64,000 bases of DNA from a virus, in IMG/VR virus record IMGVR_UViG_3300009168_000007, positions 1-64,000 of that record; one strand, 5' to 3'. The stretch's first letter is position 1. The number at the start of each line of letters is the position of its first letter. The notes beneath the pieces were generated by a model. That model was given only the letters and a program-made list of their open reading frames with translations, was not told the DNA's origin and did not search any database. Shown one piece after another: positions 56,012-64,000 of this stretch. The translations under genes and the position numbers were made by a program.

Positions 56012-58999
56012 TTAACTCCTATTCCGCGCGCGCATGAGCGCATACGTTTGATCTTCATCGATTTGTTTTTTTGATTTCACAAATGTGCCCGGATCGGGCG
56101 TGATAATATTCCAACTATTATTGATGTTAAATACACGCTCCCCACCGCCACGTACTTCGACGGGGATTCTTTCCCCCGAAGGAATGGGAAGAAAAGCTTC
56201 CCTACGGTACTTTTCCCCCGCAAGGATCGTTGGGCCATTTGTAATTCCGGACGTGCTATGTGTACGCGTGGGCATGGAACCTCCGTCGCCAAACATCATA
56301 GATTTTGGGATCCACACGCCCCCGTTCGCCGCGGGCATGGGGCCAATAAAATTGGGTGATCCCGGTGCAGGAGCTTTACCACCGCCGAATAATCCGCCCA
56401 ACCAATTGAATAATCCTCCACCACCCTGAGCCATATTTCCTAAACCCCCTGTCATATCTCCCCCCATCATACTCGCCATCATGGGACGCACGACCATGGC
56501 CCGAGTGATCTCCGATACCATCATATCGGAGAATGCTTTCATGTCGAATGTTCCTTTTGTGATAAACTCCGTGAGCATGTCTTCAAGTCCCGAAAAAGCC
56601 TTTGACATAACGTCATAGGTTGTCTTTGCCGCGTCCGTCGCGGCATCTTTATAGTCCTTGAACGCAACCTTAGCACCCGACAGCCAAGAATTTTCTTGTA
56701 ACATAAGTTGTTTCTCTTGTTCCTGTTGACGCTTGAACGCCGCCGTCATGGCGTTCGCATAAGTCGTATGATTGATCAAACCTTCACCGACCAATTTATG
56801 AAGTTCCTTCACCGTCTTATTATATTCAGCCATGGCGTCGAACTGGCGCCGATATCCATCCGCCAATTGCTCCAAGGCCTCTTGTTGTTTCTTTAACTCT
56901 TCGTTGCGACGCTTGAGTTCGTCCGCGTTTATTTTTGCAACATCTGCGTTATATTTCTTTTCAAGACTGATAAGAACCTCATTTGTGGCGGATCTCATAG
57001 CTTTCTCTTGCTCCGCCGAAAGCCCCTTTGTTGCCAACCGATCAGTAAGCGCCCGTTCGAGTTGCAACTTTCCTTCATCATATTCAAATTTAGTCTGACT
57101 AAGTCTTTGTTCCACACCCTCAAGTCCTAACTGCACGGACTCATGTTCATACCGGCGGCGAAGATCCGACATACTTTGAATATAATCCTTATACATGTCG
57201 GCGGCTTTTTCTTGTTCCTGTTTTTGTTTCTTTTGTGTTTCCTCATCGCTAGCCATATTAATAGGTGTTGGAGTTCGAGTAGGATCGGCATATCGACCTA
57301 ATCCTTTTTTACCTATATTCTCAATCGACCGTTGATAATCATCTAATACTCCTTTGCGCAATTCCTCAAAATATGAAGCCGAAGGAGGAATAATTTGGCC
57401 CTCGATCATTACGCCCGAGAGTTTGCCGATAGTCTTATTGTATATATCAGCAATCCCATTTAACGTATTTGTAAAAACGGTGATTACTTTCGACAGGTCC
57501 TCGGCCATATTAATCTGAAATAAATTAAAGGTAGTAGTCATCCCTGTCACTTTAGCTTCCCAAATATCCGATACCATATTAATAGTATCAGCAAGTTTTT
57601 GGAGCAAATAAATTGTTTCATCGATCGGAAGGTGCGCTAATAATCCATTCGAATCCTCTACCGCCTTGTTCCACTCAATCTGGGCTCCGGTTACAAGAGA
57701 GATAACGTGAGCCATGATCCGAATAATTCCTGAAATGGCGCTGAGGACCGCGGTGAAGCCCGCGCCCATCCACTCATCGTTCGCATCGACCCATTTCTCC
57801 GTCGCCTGTGTGACGGCAATCAATGAATCTAAGAACTGACTTGTTCCCTCCGAAGTCATAAGTCCGAGTTTCACGAGCACTTTATCAAGGCTATTCATCA
57901 ACGTGTCCCACTTGGCGTTGACCGTGGTCTTATAATCAGCCCATGCTTTTTCCGTCAAACCAAGCGATTGTTTCGTTCCGTCAAGCATCATTTTGACGCC
58001 AGCAAAGTCCTTGGCTTGTAGGGCAAGGATCCCCTGCATGGCTTCGATCGACCCGTAGAACTTACCGTAGTTAACCCCAGCATCATTCGCGGCCTTGTTG
58101 AGCATCTCCAATGCCGGTATCAAACCCTTCGTCTGAATCAATTGAATCGCGGTTTGGTAACCCATATCCTTCAGGGCTTTTGACATCTCTTCCGTCGGGT
58201 TGATTAACTTTTGGAATAGGTTCTTCAATGACGTGGCGGCGGTATGAGTATTCCCCGCCGTTAATGTAACTTGAGCAAGTGCCGCACCAAGTTCAAACGA
58301 TGTTGCACCCGCGTTGTGGGCGATTGCGGATACCTCACCTATGACTGAGGCGAGTTCCGCAAACGTAGTTTGGCCGTAATTTTCAATTACGAATAATAGA
58401 TCTGATGCTTGGGTCGCGGTTTTAATCTCGCCCTCGAATGCGGCCATCATCTTTGTGAGCGCAAGAATAGCCGTGGCTTGGTCGAGGTGTGCGGCTTTGG
58501 AGGCCTTTGATGCGACGGTAAGAAGATCAAGCGCATCGGCTCCCGCTTTTGCACCCGATGATATAGCATTATAATAGCCCGCGGCAAGATCGGATGGGCG
58601 TCCGAGGGCAGAGTCCAATGCCATAAGATCTTCCCTCATTTTGCCGAAAGGTGTACTTGTTACACGACCTAGATCGATGATGATAGATTGAAATTCCGCG
58701 GCACGACGGATAGCAGGAATAAGAGCCGCGGTCATGGCCGCGACCCCCACGGTTACACCTGCGATAGCAAGACCGAGAGGGATCATGGTGCTACGTAGAG
58801 CCGTCGTACTTACGCCCATCTTTTCCAAGGTCTGCATGGCTCGACCCATTTTTCCTTGGTAGGCGTCAGTCTTCGTACCGGTCTGATCGAGTTGCATACC
58901 TAACTTGGCGAGAGTACCCTCGATCTTTTTTACTTTTAAAGATCCGGAATCATCTACGTCGAACTCTAGGACGAGGGGTGGTAACTGGCTGACTGCCAT
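56012..58999 (-). CDS. Tail tape measure protein
   Basis: The 995-residue product, counted from ATG 58999, starts MAVSQLPPLVLEFDVDDSGS. A TTG at 59062 behind GAGGAG would add 21 basic residues. Domains: a helical N-terminus, a hydrophobic segment, the TP901-type region (SSGAKAGADALDLLTVASKA), more membrane-like helices (ISGIIRIMAHVISLV), long coiled coils, and a lambda gpH-like end (GITNGPTILAGEKYRREAFL). It sets tail length and is ejected with DNA. It overlaps the chaperone frame. Confidence 0.9.
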   Translation of the reverse strand: MAVSQLPPLVLEFDVDDSGSLKVKKIEGTLAKLGMQLDQTGTKTDAYQGKMGRAMQTLEKMGVSTTALRSTMIPLGLAIAGVTVGVAAMTAALIPAIRRAAEFQSIIIDLGRVTSTPFGKMREDLMALDSALGRPSDLAAGYYNAISSGAKAGADALDLLTVASKASKAAHLDQATAILALTKMMAAFEGEIKTATQASDLLFVIENYGQTTFAELASVIGEVSAIAHNAGATSFELGAALAQVTLTAGNTHTAATSLKNLFQKLINPTEEMSKALKDMGYQTAIQLIQTKGLIPALEMLNKAANDAGVNYGKFYGSIEAMQGILALQAKDFAGVKMMLDGTKQSLGLTEKAWADYKTTVNAKWDTLMNSLDKVLVKLGLMTSEGTSQFLDSLIAVTQATEKWVDANDEWMGAGFTAVLSAISGIIRIMAHVISLVTGAQIEWNKAVEDSNGLLAHLPIDETIYLLQKLADTINMVSDIWEAKVTGMTTTFNLFQINMAEDLSKVITVFTNTLNGIADIYNKTIGKLSGVMIEGQIIPPSASYFEELRKGVLDDYQRSIENIGKKGLGRYADPTRTPTPINMASDEETQKKQKQEQEKAADMYKDYIQSMSDLRRRYEHESVQLGLEGVEQRLSQTKFEYDEGKLQLERALTDRLATKGLSAEQEKAMRSATNEVLISLEKKYNADVAKINADELKRRNEELKKQQEALEQLADGYRRQFDAMAEYNKTVKELHKLVGEGLINHTTYANAMTAAFKRQQEQEKQLMLQENSWLSGAKVAFKDYKDAATDAAKTTYDVMSKAFSGLEDMLTEFITKGTFDMKAFSDMMVSEITRAMVVRPMMASMMGGDMTGGLGNMAQGGGGLFNWLGGLFGGGKAPAPGSPNFIGPMPAANGGVWIPKSMMFGDGGSMPTRTHSTSGITNGPTILAGEKYRREAFLPIPSGERIPVEVRGGGERVFNINNSWNIITPDPGTFVKSKKQIDEDQTYALMRARNRS

Positions 59000-59812
59000 G
59001 ATCGTCTCGTTTCTGCTTCTCTTGTTGCTCTCGTTCTTGACGTTCCTTTTCTTGAACGCCAAGTACTATCTCCTCTACGACACGTGCTTGATCGAAGAGA
59101 GATAGTTGAAAATCAGGGCCGAGTCCTTCCAGTTCCATGACCCTAAAAAATACGGCCCAATCGAACGTCCCATTCGCATTTCGGCAAAGCCACGTACGTT
59201 CTAATATGCTATGAATGAGCATATTATCATGATTGATTTGTGGCATTTCGTTCGGGCACGTATGGCACGGTAACCGTAGTCGGTGCCCGAGTTTTTCCTC
59301 TTTCTTTTTATATAATAGTTTACAAACCTCGTTACAATGGCGAGGTCCGAAGTTGACGCTACGAGAAGCAATCCAACTCCAGACCTGCTTTAGTTTCCCA
59401 TTGCAACATCTTCTTTTTTGTCCTCAGGCACGTCCTCCTCGTCATCAAGGACGTGCGTCTCATCCTGGAACATTGCGAGCATGACGAGATTCGCGAAACT
59501 TGCACACCTTTCCGAAAGTAATTTTTTATTCTCAGGGGTGCATGGTAGGCTATGGCCATCTGGCCCACAAATATCATCCCAATCAACCACGGACGTGACG
59601 AAGCGTTCATTATCTCTAGCCGCGACATTGATTACGGCCTTACCCTTATTGTGTTTGGTGTACCGTTTCTCAATTGCGAACTCTTGAGTACGAGACAACT
59701 TACGGTAAAAAATAGTAAAATGACTTTTACTGTAAACCGTACCTTCGAATGCTTTGTTCGTGTTATCGATCGATTGGTTTTCTGACCTAGTTAAATCTAA
59801 TATTAATGTCAT
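58950..59812 (-). CDS. Tail assembly chaperone, -1 frameshift product (gpGT-like)
   Basis: From the heptamer at 59399-59393 the -1 frame is open without a stop to 58950. A shift gives about 287 residues: 140 of the G part plus 147 of the T part. The T part has a Cys-rich start (RHCNEVC, then CHTCPNE), a helical middle (HSILERTWLCRNANGTFDWA) and a charged Glu/Gln/Arg-rich end. The frame joins an open stretch of 98 codons that otherwise lacks a ribosome binding site. It overlaps the tape measure start. This is the normal layout of siphophage tail chaperones. Confidence 0.8.
59390..59399 (-). promoter_or_regulatory. Programmed -1 frameshift site GGGAAAC before TAA
   Basis: On the minus strand, GGGAAAC occupies 59399-59393 and is read as G GGA AAC in the zero frame, followed directly by TAA. 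After slipping, GGG AAA CTA is read. The type G GGA AAx is that of lambda G/T (GGGAAAG). Confidence 0.82.
59390..59812 (-). CDS. Tail assembly chaperone, unshifted form (gpG-like)
   Basis: The 140-residue product lies between tail tube and tape measure genes, the place of lambda gpG. It has a beta-rich N-terminal part (FTIFYRKLSRTQEFAIEKRY), FVTSVVDWDDICGPDG and an acidic C-terminus (VLDDEEDVPEDKKEDVAMGN). The last codons ATG GGA AAC sit on a slippery heptamer just before TAA. Confidence 0.82.
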   Translation of the reverse strand: MTLILDLTRSENQSIDNTNKAFEGTVYSKSHFTIFYRKLSRTQEFAIEKRYTKHNKGKAVINVAARDNERFVTSVVDWDDICGPDGHSLPCTPENKKLLSERCASFANLVMLAMFQDETHVLDDEEDVPEDKKEDVAMGN

Positions 59813-59841
59813 TGGTGGTCTCCTTGTAAATAGATTATATA

Positions 59842-61305
59842 TTAAGCATCATACGCCGGATTCAGATTGACTAAAGTTACCTTTATTGCTGTTGCATCCG
59901 CATCATCTTGGTAATATGCCTGGAAATCAAGATCAAGAACAACCCCCTGCGGACCAGCAATATCAGGTGAAGAGAACTGATACTCAAGTTCATCAATATT
60001 AAATGTCAACGAACTTTCTCCATCAGGATGCGTGAACGCTAGTTCAAGTGAAGTCTCCGTATCTTCGTTCGCTTTTTCAAGAATTGTGTCGTCTTCGAAT
60101 ACAGCCGAGATCGACCCACTGACACCGGCGATACCTGACGGAAGTCTACGACGAACACCACCACCGCCGATCGTGAACCCGTCACCATCGAGATTATTTG
60201 ATACATTCATGGAGAGTGTACGTAACAATTCGGTCGATACTCCACCCTCCTTTGCTGAACCATCCGCCATCTCATAACGTGAGAATGTATGCTCAGCTAT
60301 ATCGATCGCCCCACCGCCAATATAATCAGCATTATGAAGAATGGCTTGTACAGTTTTTGTAGATACTTGACCAGGGTCGACCGATCCGCCACGAGTAGTT
60401 TTAGCCGTCATATTTGAACCATCCGTCTTTACGGTAATGAAAGCTACCTTATAATCCGTGTCATAAATGATCATATCATCAACGACCGCGTCCGCTTGGG
60501 CAGCCGAAAAATCTACATCCCCTGCCGCACCGATCGTGATCGTGGAAGCAACTTTCACATCCGTTGATTTTACGTAAGTTGCCCCCATAATATCAAATGT
60601 AGCGATCAGTTGGTCCCCCGCTCCGTTTGCGGTAATTGACATACCGTTAATCTTGAGTCCTTTGAACAGTTGATAAATTGGGATATCGTGCGAACAATCG
60701 TGGGTCTCAAGAACAAATGACGGAAGTTCATCACAACTATTCACCTTAAATACGTGAGAGAATATAATCCTCTTGATTGATACGACCGCTTTTGCTGGGC
60801 TAGCGGCCACATCCACTACTGTATCAAGTCCATACGCATCTACGAGCACACACACGGTCGTGCTTGTGATCGATTTAATATACGCGGTGACGTTCGTATT
60901 ATAAATAATTTGATCACCCACCTGCCATGCCGTTTGTTCGACCGATAACGTAGCTACTCCTGATGATATTACAATATTCGGTGCCCCCGTCTTAATATCG
61001 TCCGGCGTCGATGGAGTAGTCGTCGGATTACCAAGAAGCATAGCGAGATGATGTCCAAAGTTTACACGATCAACGGGTACGACAAGTTGCCCCGTTACAT
61101 CCTTGTTCCCCTTGAACGGTTTCATCGGATTCCGATTACCTCGTAACGTCGGGGACGTGTTCTTCGGGGTAACCGCCTTAATTGTGCATGAGTTATACGG
61201 GATCTTACGAGGTTTCTTTAAGGCCTCGGATTTTAGCGTCTTATAAGACGCCTCACGGTCCCAGTACAATGTCGTGGATGCTCCACGTGCTTGTTCGTTT
61301 GCCAT
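59842..61305 (-). CDS. Major tail tube protein
   Basis: The 487-residue product lies between terminator and chaperone genes. It is Thr/Val/Gly-rich and strand-rich, with the N-terminal NEQARGASTTLYWDREASYK and CTIKAVTPKNTSPTLRGNRN pattern of large tail tube proteins. A middle region (INGMSITANGAGDQLIATFD) is the tube-subunit motif of this class, and several further Ig-like strands follow. It forms the tail tube hexamers. Size is at the upper end for tube proteins. Confidence 0.82.
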   Translation of the reverse strand: MANEQARGASTTLYWDREASYKTLKSEALKKPRKIPYNSCTIKAVTPKNTSPTLRGNRNPMKPFKGNKDVTGQLVVPVDRVNFGHHLAMLLGNPTTTPSTPDDIKTGAPNIVISSGVATLSVEQTAWQVGDQIIYNTNVTAYIKSITSTTVCVLVDAYGLDTVVDVAASPAKAVVSIKRIIFSHVFKVNSCDELPSFVLETHDCSHDIPIYQLFKGLKINGMSITANGAGDQLIATFDIMGATYVKSTDVKVASTITIGAAGDVDFSAAQADAVVDDMIIYDTDYKVAFITVKTDGSNMTAKTTRGGSVDPGQVSTKTVQAILHNADYIGGGAIDIAEHTFSRYEMADGSAKEGGVSTELLRTLSMNVSNNLDGDGFTIGGGGVRRRLPSGIAGVSGSISAVFEDDTILEKANEDTETSLELAFTHPDGESSLTFNIDELEYQFSSPDIAGPQGVVLDLDFQAYYQDDADATAIKVTLVNLNPAYDA

Positions 61306-61317
61306 TTCTTGCCTCCG

Positions 61318-61749
61318 TTACGTGATAATATCGAATGGTATATTATAATTCTCTTGGTACCACCCCTTACGGGCTTCATCCACTTCCGTGGGTGACATGG
61401 TAAAGGAGGTTCCAAACTCTAATCGACAATTCCCTTCCGTGCCGACTAAAAACTTCTTACGCACGAGAAGTGTATCGAGCGTATCGGCAATTGTTTCTAT
61501 ATCCCCATGTCCCGTGCCTTTGCGCACGAACATTTGGATCGTCAACGTACATGAGTGTCGTTCACCCAATTTCTGGGCAAGGTTTAATGTCTCATGTGTG
61601 GAATCCGCGGCGAACACAAACAAAGCAATATATTGTGTCAAGGCGTCAGTGACTAACTCCCTATTCATGAATTGGATACTAGTCAATGTCCATGACGTGT
61701 TGAACAAGGTCTCGATCTTTCGGTATGCTAGATTATTTATATTAACCAC
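61318..61749 (-). CDS. Tail terminator-like protein
   Basis: The 143-residue product starts with the alpha-beta pattern of terminators (NINNLAYRKIETLFNTSW), has strands with THETLNLAQKLGERHSCTLT and a helix IETIADTLDTLLVRK, then ends with strand LEFGTSFTMSP. It caps the tail tube on the head side. The gene overlaps its neighbour at 61742 by 8 bp. Confidence 0.75.
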   Translation of the reverse strand: MVNINNLAYRKIETLFNTSWTLTSIQFMNRELVTDALTQYIALFVFAADSTHETLNLAQKLGERHSCTLTIQMFVRKGTGHGDIETIADTLDTLLVRKKFLVGTEGNCRLEFGTSFTMSPTEVDEARKGWYQENYNIPFDIIT

Positions 61750-62191
61750 GGTATCCCACCGCCTGTCTCCAAAGTTTAATGGCTCTTTCTCGACCCAGCA
61801 CGTAGATCCCCTTTGGGGCTTGTTTGCTGTGGCCCATTTCTAATTTCCACGCGTAAGCGACGGAGTTAGAAATATAAACGGTAAACTTCTTTTGATTTCC
61901 CCATCCCTTTTTTATTTGATCGACAACCGACTTTGCTTTTGTGATGCTCGTGGCTGCATTATGTAACGTACATTTCGGCGTGATCAGGGTTTTTCCCGAC
62001 GTGTTGAGACTACCGATATTAATTTCATGACTTGCCCTGTACCTCCCCGTATCGACCGGTGAGATATAAACCATGTACGTGTACGTCGAGAATATAATCT
62101 CCCTCGCGATCTTGTATTGTTGGTCGATCGACTGCGAGGCTACAGCCCCGAACACCTTGAGTATATCGTCCATGTTGTGGTGTTTCATCAC
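61742..62191 (-). CDS. HK97 gp10-like tail completion / neck protein
   Basis: The 149-residue product has the hallmark MVYISPVDTGRYRASHEINI, then a helix and YISNSVAYAWKLEMGHSKQA. This matches the neck protein family (HK97 gp10). It joins tail and head. Four-base overlap with the preceding gene. Confidence 0.85.
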   Translation of the reverse strand: MMKHHNMDDILKVFGAVASQSIDQQYKIAREIIFSTYTYMVYISPVDTGRYRASHEINIGSLNTSGKTLITPKCTLHNAATSITKAKSVVDQIKKGWGNQKKFTVYISNSVAYAWKLEMGHSKQAPKGIYVLGRERAIKLWRQAVGYRG

Positions 62192-62583
62192 AGTCTCCTA
62201 GCAATCACCATCCACGTTAAAGTTGTGGCGCCTAAACTTCTCGGATTAATATCGACAATCTGATACTTAAGTCCACCGATCGTAAGCGTGTCCTTGGATG
62301 AAAGATCCGTGGGCACAGTACCGTTCACACGACTGATCGTTACAAAGAGATCTCCCCGTTCTAGGATCTCTATCTTGGATACATCCTCCAACGTGGCTGC
62401 CCGAATGGCCGCGGTCACAGTGTAAGTTGCGGTTGTGTCGGTCGATTTACCCGTCGATGGAACGAACGCGCCCCTTGTGATACGGGTGATCGTTATACTT
62501 GTTGTAAATGTTAATCCTGGGACCATGGCCCCACTGAAAACATTCTTTACGATATTACTGATGACCGTGTTAATAACAGGCAT
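62188..62583 (-). CDS. Head completion / head-tail stopper protein
   Basis: The 131-residue product is strand-rich: FTTSITITRITRGAFVPSTG, TVTAAIRAATLEDVSKIEIL, ERGDLFVTISRVNG and KYQIVDINPRSLGATTLTWM. The pattern and its place between connector and gp10-like gene agree with a stopper protein that closes the portal after packaging. Confidence 0.75.
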   Translation of the reverse strand: MPVINTVISNIVKNVFSGAMVPGLTFTTSITITRITRGAFVPSTGKSTDTTATYTVTAAIRAATLEDVSKIEILERGDLFVTISRVNGTVPTDLSSKDTLTIGGLKYQIVDINPRSLGATTLTWMVIARRL

Positions 62584-62585
62584 AA

Positions 62586-62834
62586 TTATTCCACGTAACT
62601 TTTCTTTCCCATGAAGGTCCTTATTGTAACAACCTCCTGGAACGCATTTGAATCAAAATCGTCGGCCGCAAGTTCAAATAACTTTTTCGCATCACTTACT
62701 TCGACTTCGTTATCGACCACGGCCGTTTGAAATGACATCAATCTTCCGAATAACTTACTGTCCACGTCCTCAAACTCGTCGAAAAATCCTTCGTTACTAT
62801 CCTTCTTTCCCCCTATCCATCGCTCGGTCATCAT
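62586..62834 (-). CDS. Small acidic head-operon protein
   Basis: The 82-residue product is acidic (FFDEFEDVDSKLFGRL; ELAADDFDSNAFQEVV) and predicted helical. It lies between the Cys-rich gene and the stopper gene with spacings of 2 bp. Function unknown. Confidence 0.6.
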   Translation of the reverse strand: MMTERWIGGKKDSNEGFFDEFEDVDSKLFGRLMSFQTAVVDNEVEVSDAKKLFELAADDFDSNAFQEVVTIRTFMGKKSYVE

Positions 62835-62836
62835 GA

Positions 62837-63055
62837 TTATCCTTTCTCGTATTGAATCCCATTGTCCCCCGGAAATGGTTCTAAATGGGGATTATTGCCC
62901 AATGAGATCTCATCGGGAATCCCATCGGGAAATGCTGCACATGTATAGTTACCCGTATCCGTCGTAAATGAACCATCCTTTTCTACCGGAGCCGTATTAG
63001 CGACTCCAAAGAAAAATTTACATTTACGAATATGGCACTTCGGTTCCATCATCAT
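62837..63055 (-). CDS. Small Cys-containing phage protein with CAAFPDGIPDEI motif
   Basis: The 72-residue product has CHIRKCKFFFGV at the start and CAAFPDGIPDEISLGNNPHL, then EPFPGDNGIQYE. I know this motif order from short conserved proteins encoded beside phage head morphogenesis genes; the three Cys may bind metal. Its start overlaps the stop of the peptidase ORF. Confidence 0.7.
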   Translation of the reverse strand: MMMEPKCHIRKCKFFFGVANTAPVEKDGSFTTDTGNYTCAAFPDGIPDEISLGNNPHLEPFPGDNGIQYEKG

Positions 63056-64000
63056 GTCGATCCTCCGTATACGATCTCCTTTATAAAGTCCTCTAATTCT
63101 TTCGGGAGTAGTCCACGGTCCCCATACTCTGGATGAAGATAAGCCGCAAAAGCCTCCGCGAACATCTCCAATTCCGTCGAATCAGCATAACGAGAGATCT
63201 TATCCTTTATTATACCCTGATTTTTGAACTTTGTAAATAGTTCGAGAACCTTAACTTTTTGTCTCTCTGTTATAATATTATGATAAATATAATGACCATA
63301 TTCATGAGTCGTAACGGTCTCTATATCCTGGCCGATCGACCACTCACCAAACTTTAACGTGCCTCTTTGACGCTTAAGCAATGGGGCGCGTAATTCGATC
63401 AATCTCGTATTATTTGCAAATGTGTATGAATAGGCTCCTACTGCATTCCGTGACCCAGTTATCGGACCCGATTTTAATTCAAATAATTTAAGTCTACGAG
63501 TTTGGCGTACATTGGCCAACTTTTCATACAAAAATTCCGACTTATTCCAGATACTTGTTAATGCTTTACCGATACCATTATAAATTTCCTGAGCATTCGT
63601 TACCCCCTCCTCCGCCTTGCTCTTTGTCATCATATTAAACGTGTTCTTAAGTTCAACAAGTGACCAGGTCGCTTTTTCTTCGATCTTCATGATCGGTGCG
63701 GGTAACACACTCTCGGCAACCTGCTTATATCCGATGTACTTTTTGTATTTTGCGAGAGCGTCTATATCCGTGTCGAAATCCATGCCGCCTGACCATTCAC
63801 GATCACGGAGGATCCACTTACCGATCGATTGCGAGAATGCATCAGGACCTCGCCCCATTGCTACATTACGCTCAAGATTCGCGAGATCCCAGATCGATCG
63901 TGGATCGACCTCGCTCACGAGCCGTCGTGCATAATTATATTCTTCCGGCGTAAATACCCGTGTCAGGGTATCTCTCTGCTCAATCAACCAATCACTAATA
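63052..64000 (-). CDS. Zincin-like metallopeptidase domain, cut by the right window edge
   Basis: The frame is open from the right edge to 63052; a TTG at 63987 is the first possible start, but nothing suggests a ribosome binding site there. The domain has TTHEYGHYIYHNIITERQKV (HExxH) and, 45 residues on, STELEMFAEAFAAYLHPEY, giving the third Glu ligand of a gluzincin-like active site. It could be the C-terminal part of the Mu F-like protein at the left edge. Frames agree only if two bases plus a multiple of three are missing between the edges. Peptidase call good. Confidence 0.75.
   Translation of the reverse strand, partial: ISDWLIEQRDTLTRVFTPEEYNYARRLVSEVDPRSIWDLANLERNVAMGRGPDAFSQSIGKWILRDREWSGGMDFDTDIDALAKYKKYIGYKQVAESVLPAPIMKIEEKATWSLVELKNTFNMMTKSKAEEGVTNAQEIYNGIGKALTSIWNKSEFLYEKLANVRQTRRLKLFELKSGPITGSRNAVGAYSYTFANNTRLIELRAPLLKRQRGTLKFGEWSIGQDIETVTTHEYGHYIYHNIITERQKVKVLELFTKFKNQGIIKDKISRYADSTELEMFAEAFAAYLHPEYGDRGLLPKELEDFIKEIVYGGST

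Noticed and set aside
58950-59246. Separate 98-codon gene starting with ATG at 59246
   Set aside because: No ribosome binding site is seen, and the same frame is open upstream to the slippery site, so it is better explained as the shifted part of the tail chaperone.
59418-59437. A-run (GACAAAAAAG) as frameshift site of the tail chaperone
   Set aside because: In the zero frame it reads GAC AAA AAA and gives only poor re-pairing in the P site, whereas GGGAAAC just before the stop fits the slippery rule exactly.
1-64000. Integrase, repressor, CRISPR array, insertion sequence
   Set aside because: I looked for their motifs and repeat patterns and saw none; this does not exclude a divergent repressor among the small early genes.

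Overview
The window looks like most or all of the genome of a tailed bacteriophage with a long, non-contractile tail (siphovirus). It has a complete virion gene set, a replication and nucleotide-metabolism set and a lysis set. There is no ribosomal, housekeeping, integrase or CI-like repressor gene and no tRNA that I could recognise, so a virulent lifestyle is the simplest reading. The host is probably Gram-negative: there is a lipoprotein with a lipobox, a TadG-like pilus protein, and a tail-tip module (DUF2460, DUF2163, NlpC/P60, giant hub) of the kind found in alphaproteobacterial siphophages and gene transfer agents. Promoters are sigma70-like and ribosome binding sites are AAGGAG-like.

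Layout. Late genes are all on the minus strand: 11.6 kb down to 1 (terminases, portal, scaffold, capsid, connector, head morphogenesis), then 64.0 down to 45.15 kb (head completion, tail tube, frameshifted tail chaperone, tape measure, tail tip, fibre, holin). Early and middle genes are all on the plus strand from 13.3 to 45.07 kb. The two units diverge from a 1.6-kb AT-rich intergenic region (11.62-13.27 kb) and converge at a hairpin near 45.1 kb. The gene cut by the left edge (Mu F-like head protein, no stop) and the one cut by the right edge (zincin peptidase, no start) fit as two ends of one gene, so the map is probably circular or circularly permuted.

The 11.62-13.27 kb region holds the late promoter, a large inverted repeat, a G-poor stretch and an array of five CCAT-type direct repeats: a candidate origin and control region. 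From 15.4 to 24.3 kb about 25 very small genes sit in cassettes. A promoter with near-identical sequence (TGTACA, 16 bp, TATAAT) recurs eight times with relatives, and strong C-rich/G-rich hairpins lie between genes or just before the next ribosome binding site. An 11-bp motif (ACATCCGTGCA) recurs five times between 12 and 23.5 kb.

From 26.3 to 44.6 kb lie the metabolic and replication genes: methyltransferase, uracil-DNA-glycosylase-like protein, MazG-like/dNMP-kinase fusion, ThyX, RecB-like nuclease, dCMP deaminase, SNF2 helicase, an SSB-like protein, AEP-type primase, UvrD-like helicase, a ThyA-family enzyme, family A DNA polymerase and a VRR-NUC-like nuclease. The ThyA-family enzyme has Asp where thymidylate synthases have the base-reading Asn, as in dCMP hydroxymethylase. 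With the pyrophosphohydrolase-kinase fusion, dCMP deaminase and separate ThyX, this resembles a T4-like route to modified cytosine; it is a prediction only. Several proteins of the virion operon, including the 1010-residue beta-helix fibre, carry Sec signal peptides, which is unexpected.

All function calls are from reading motifs by eye; no database search was run.
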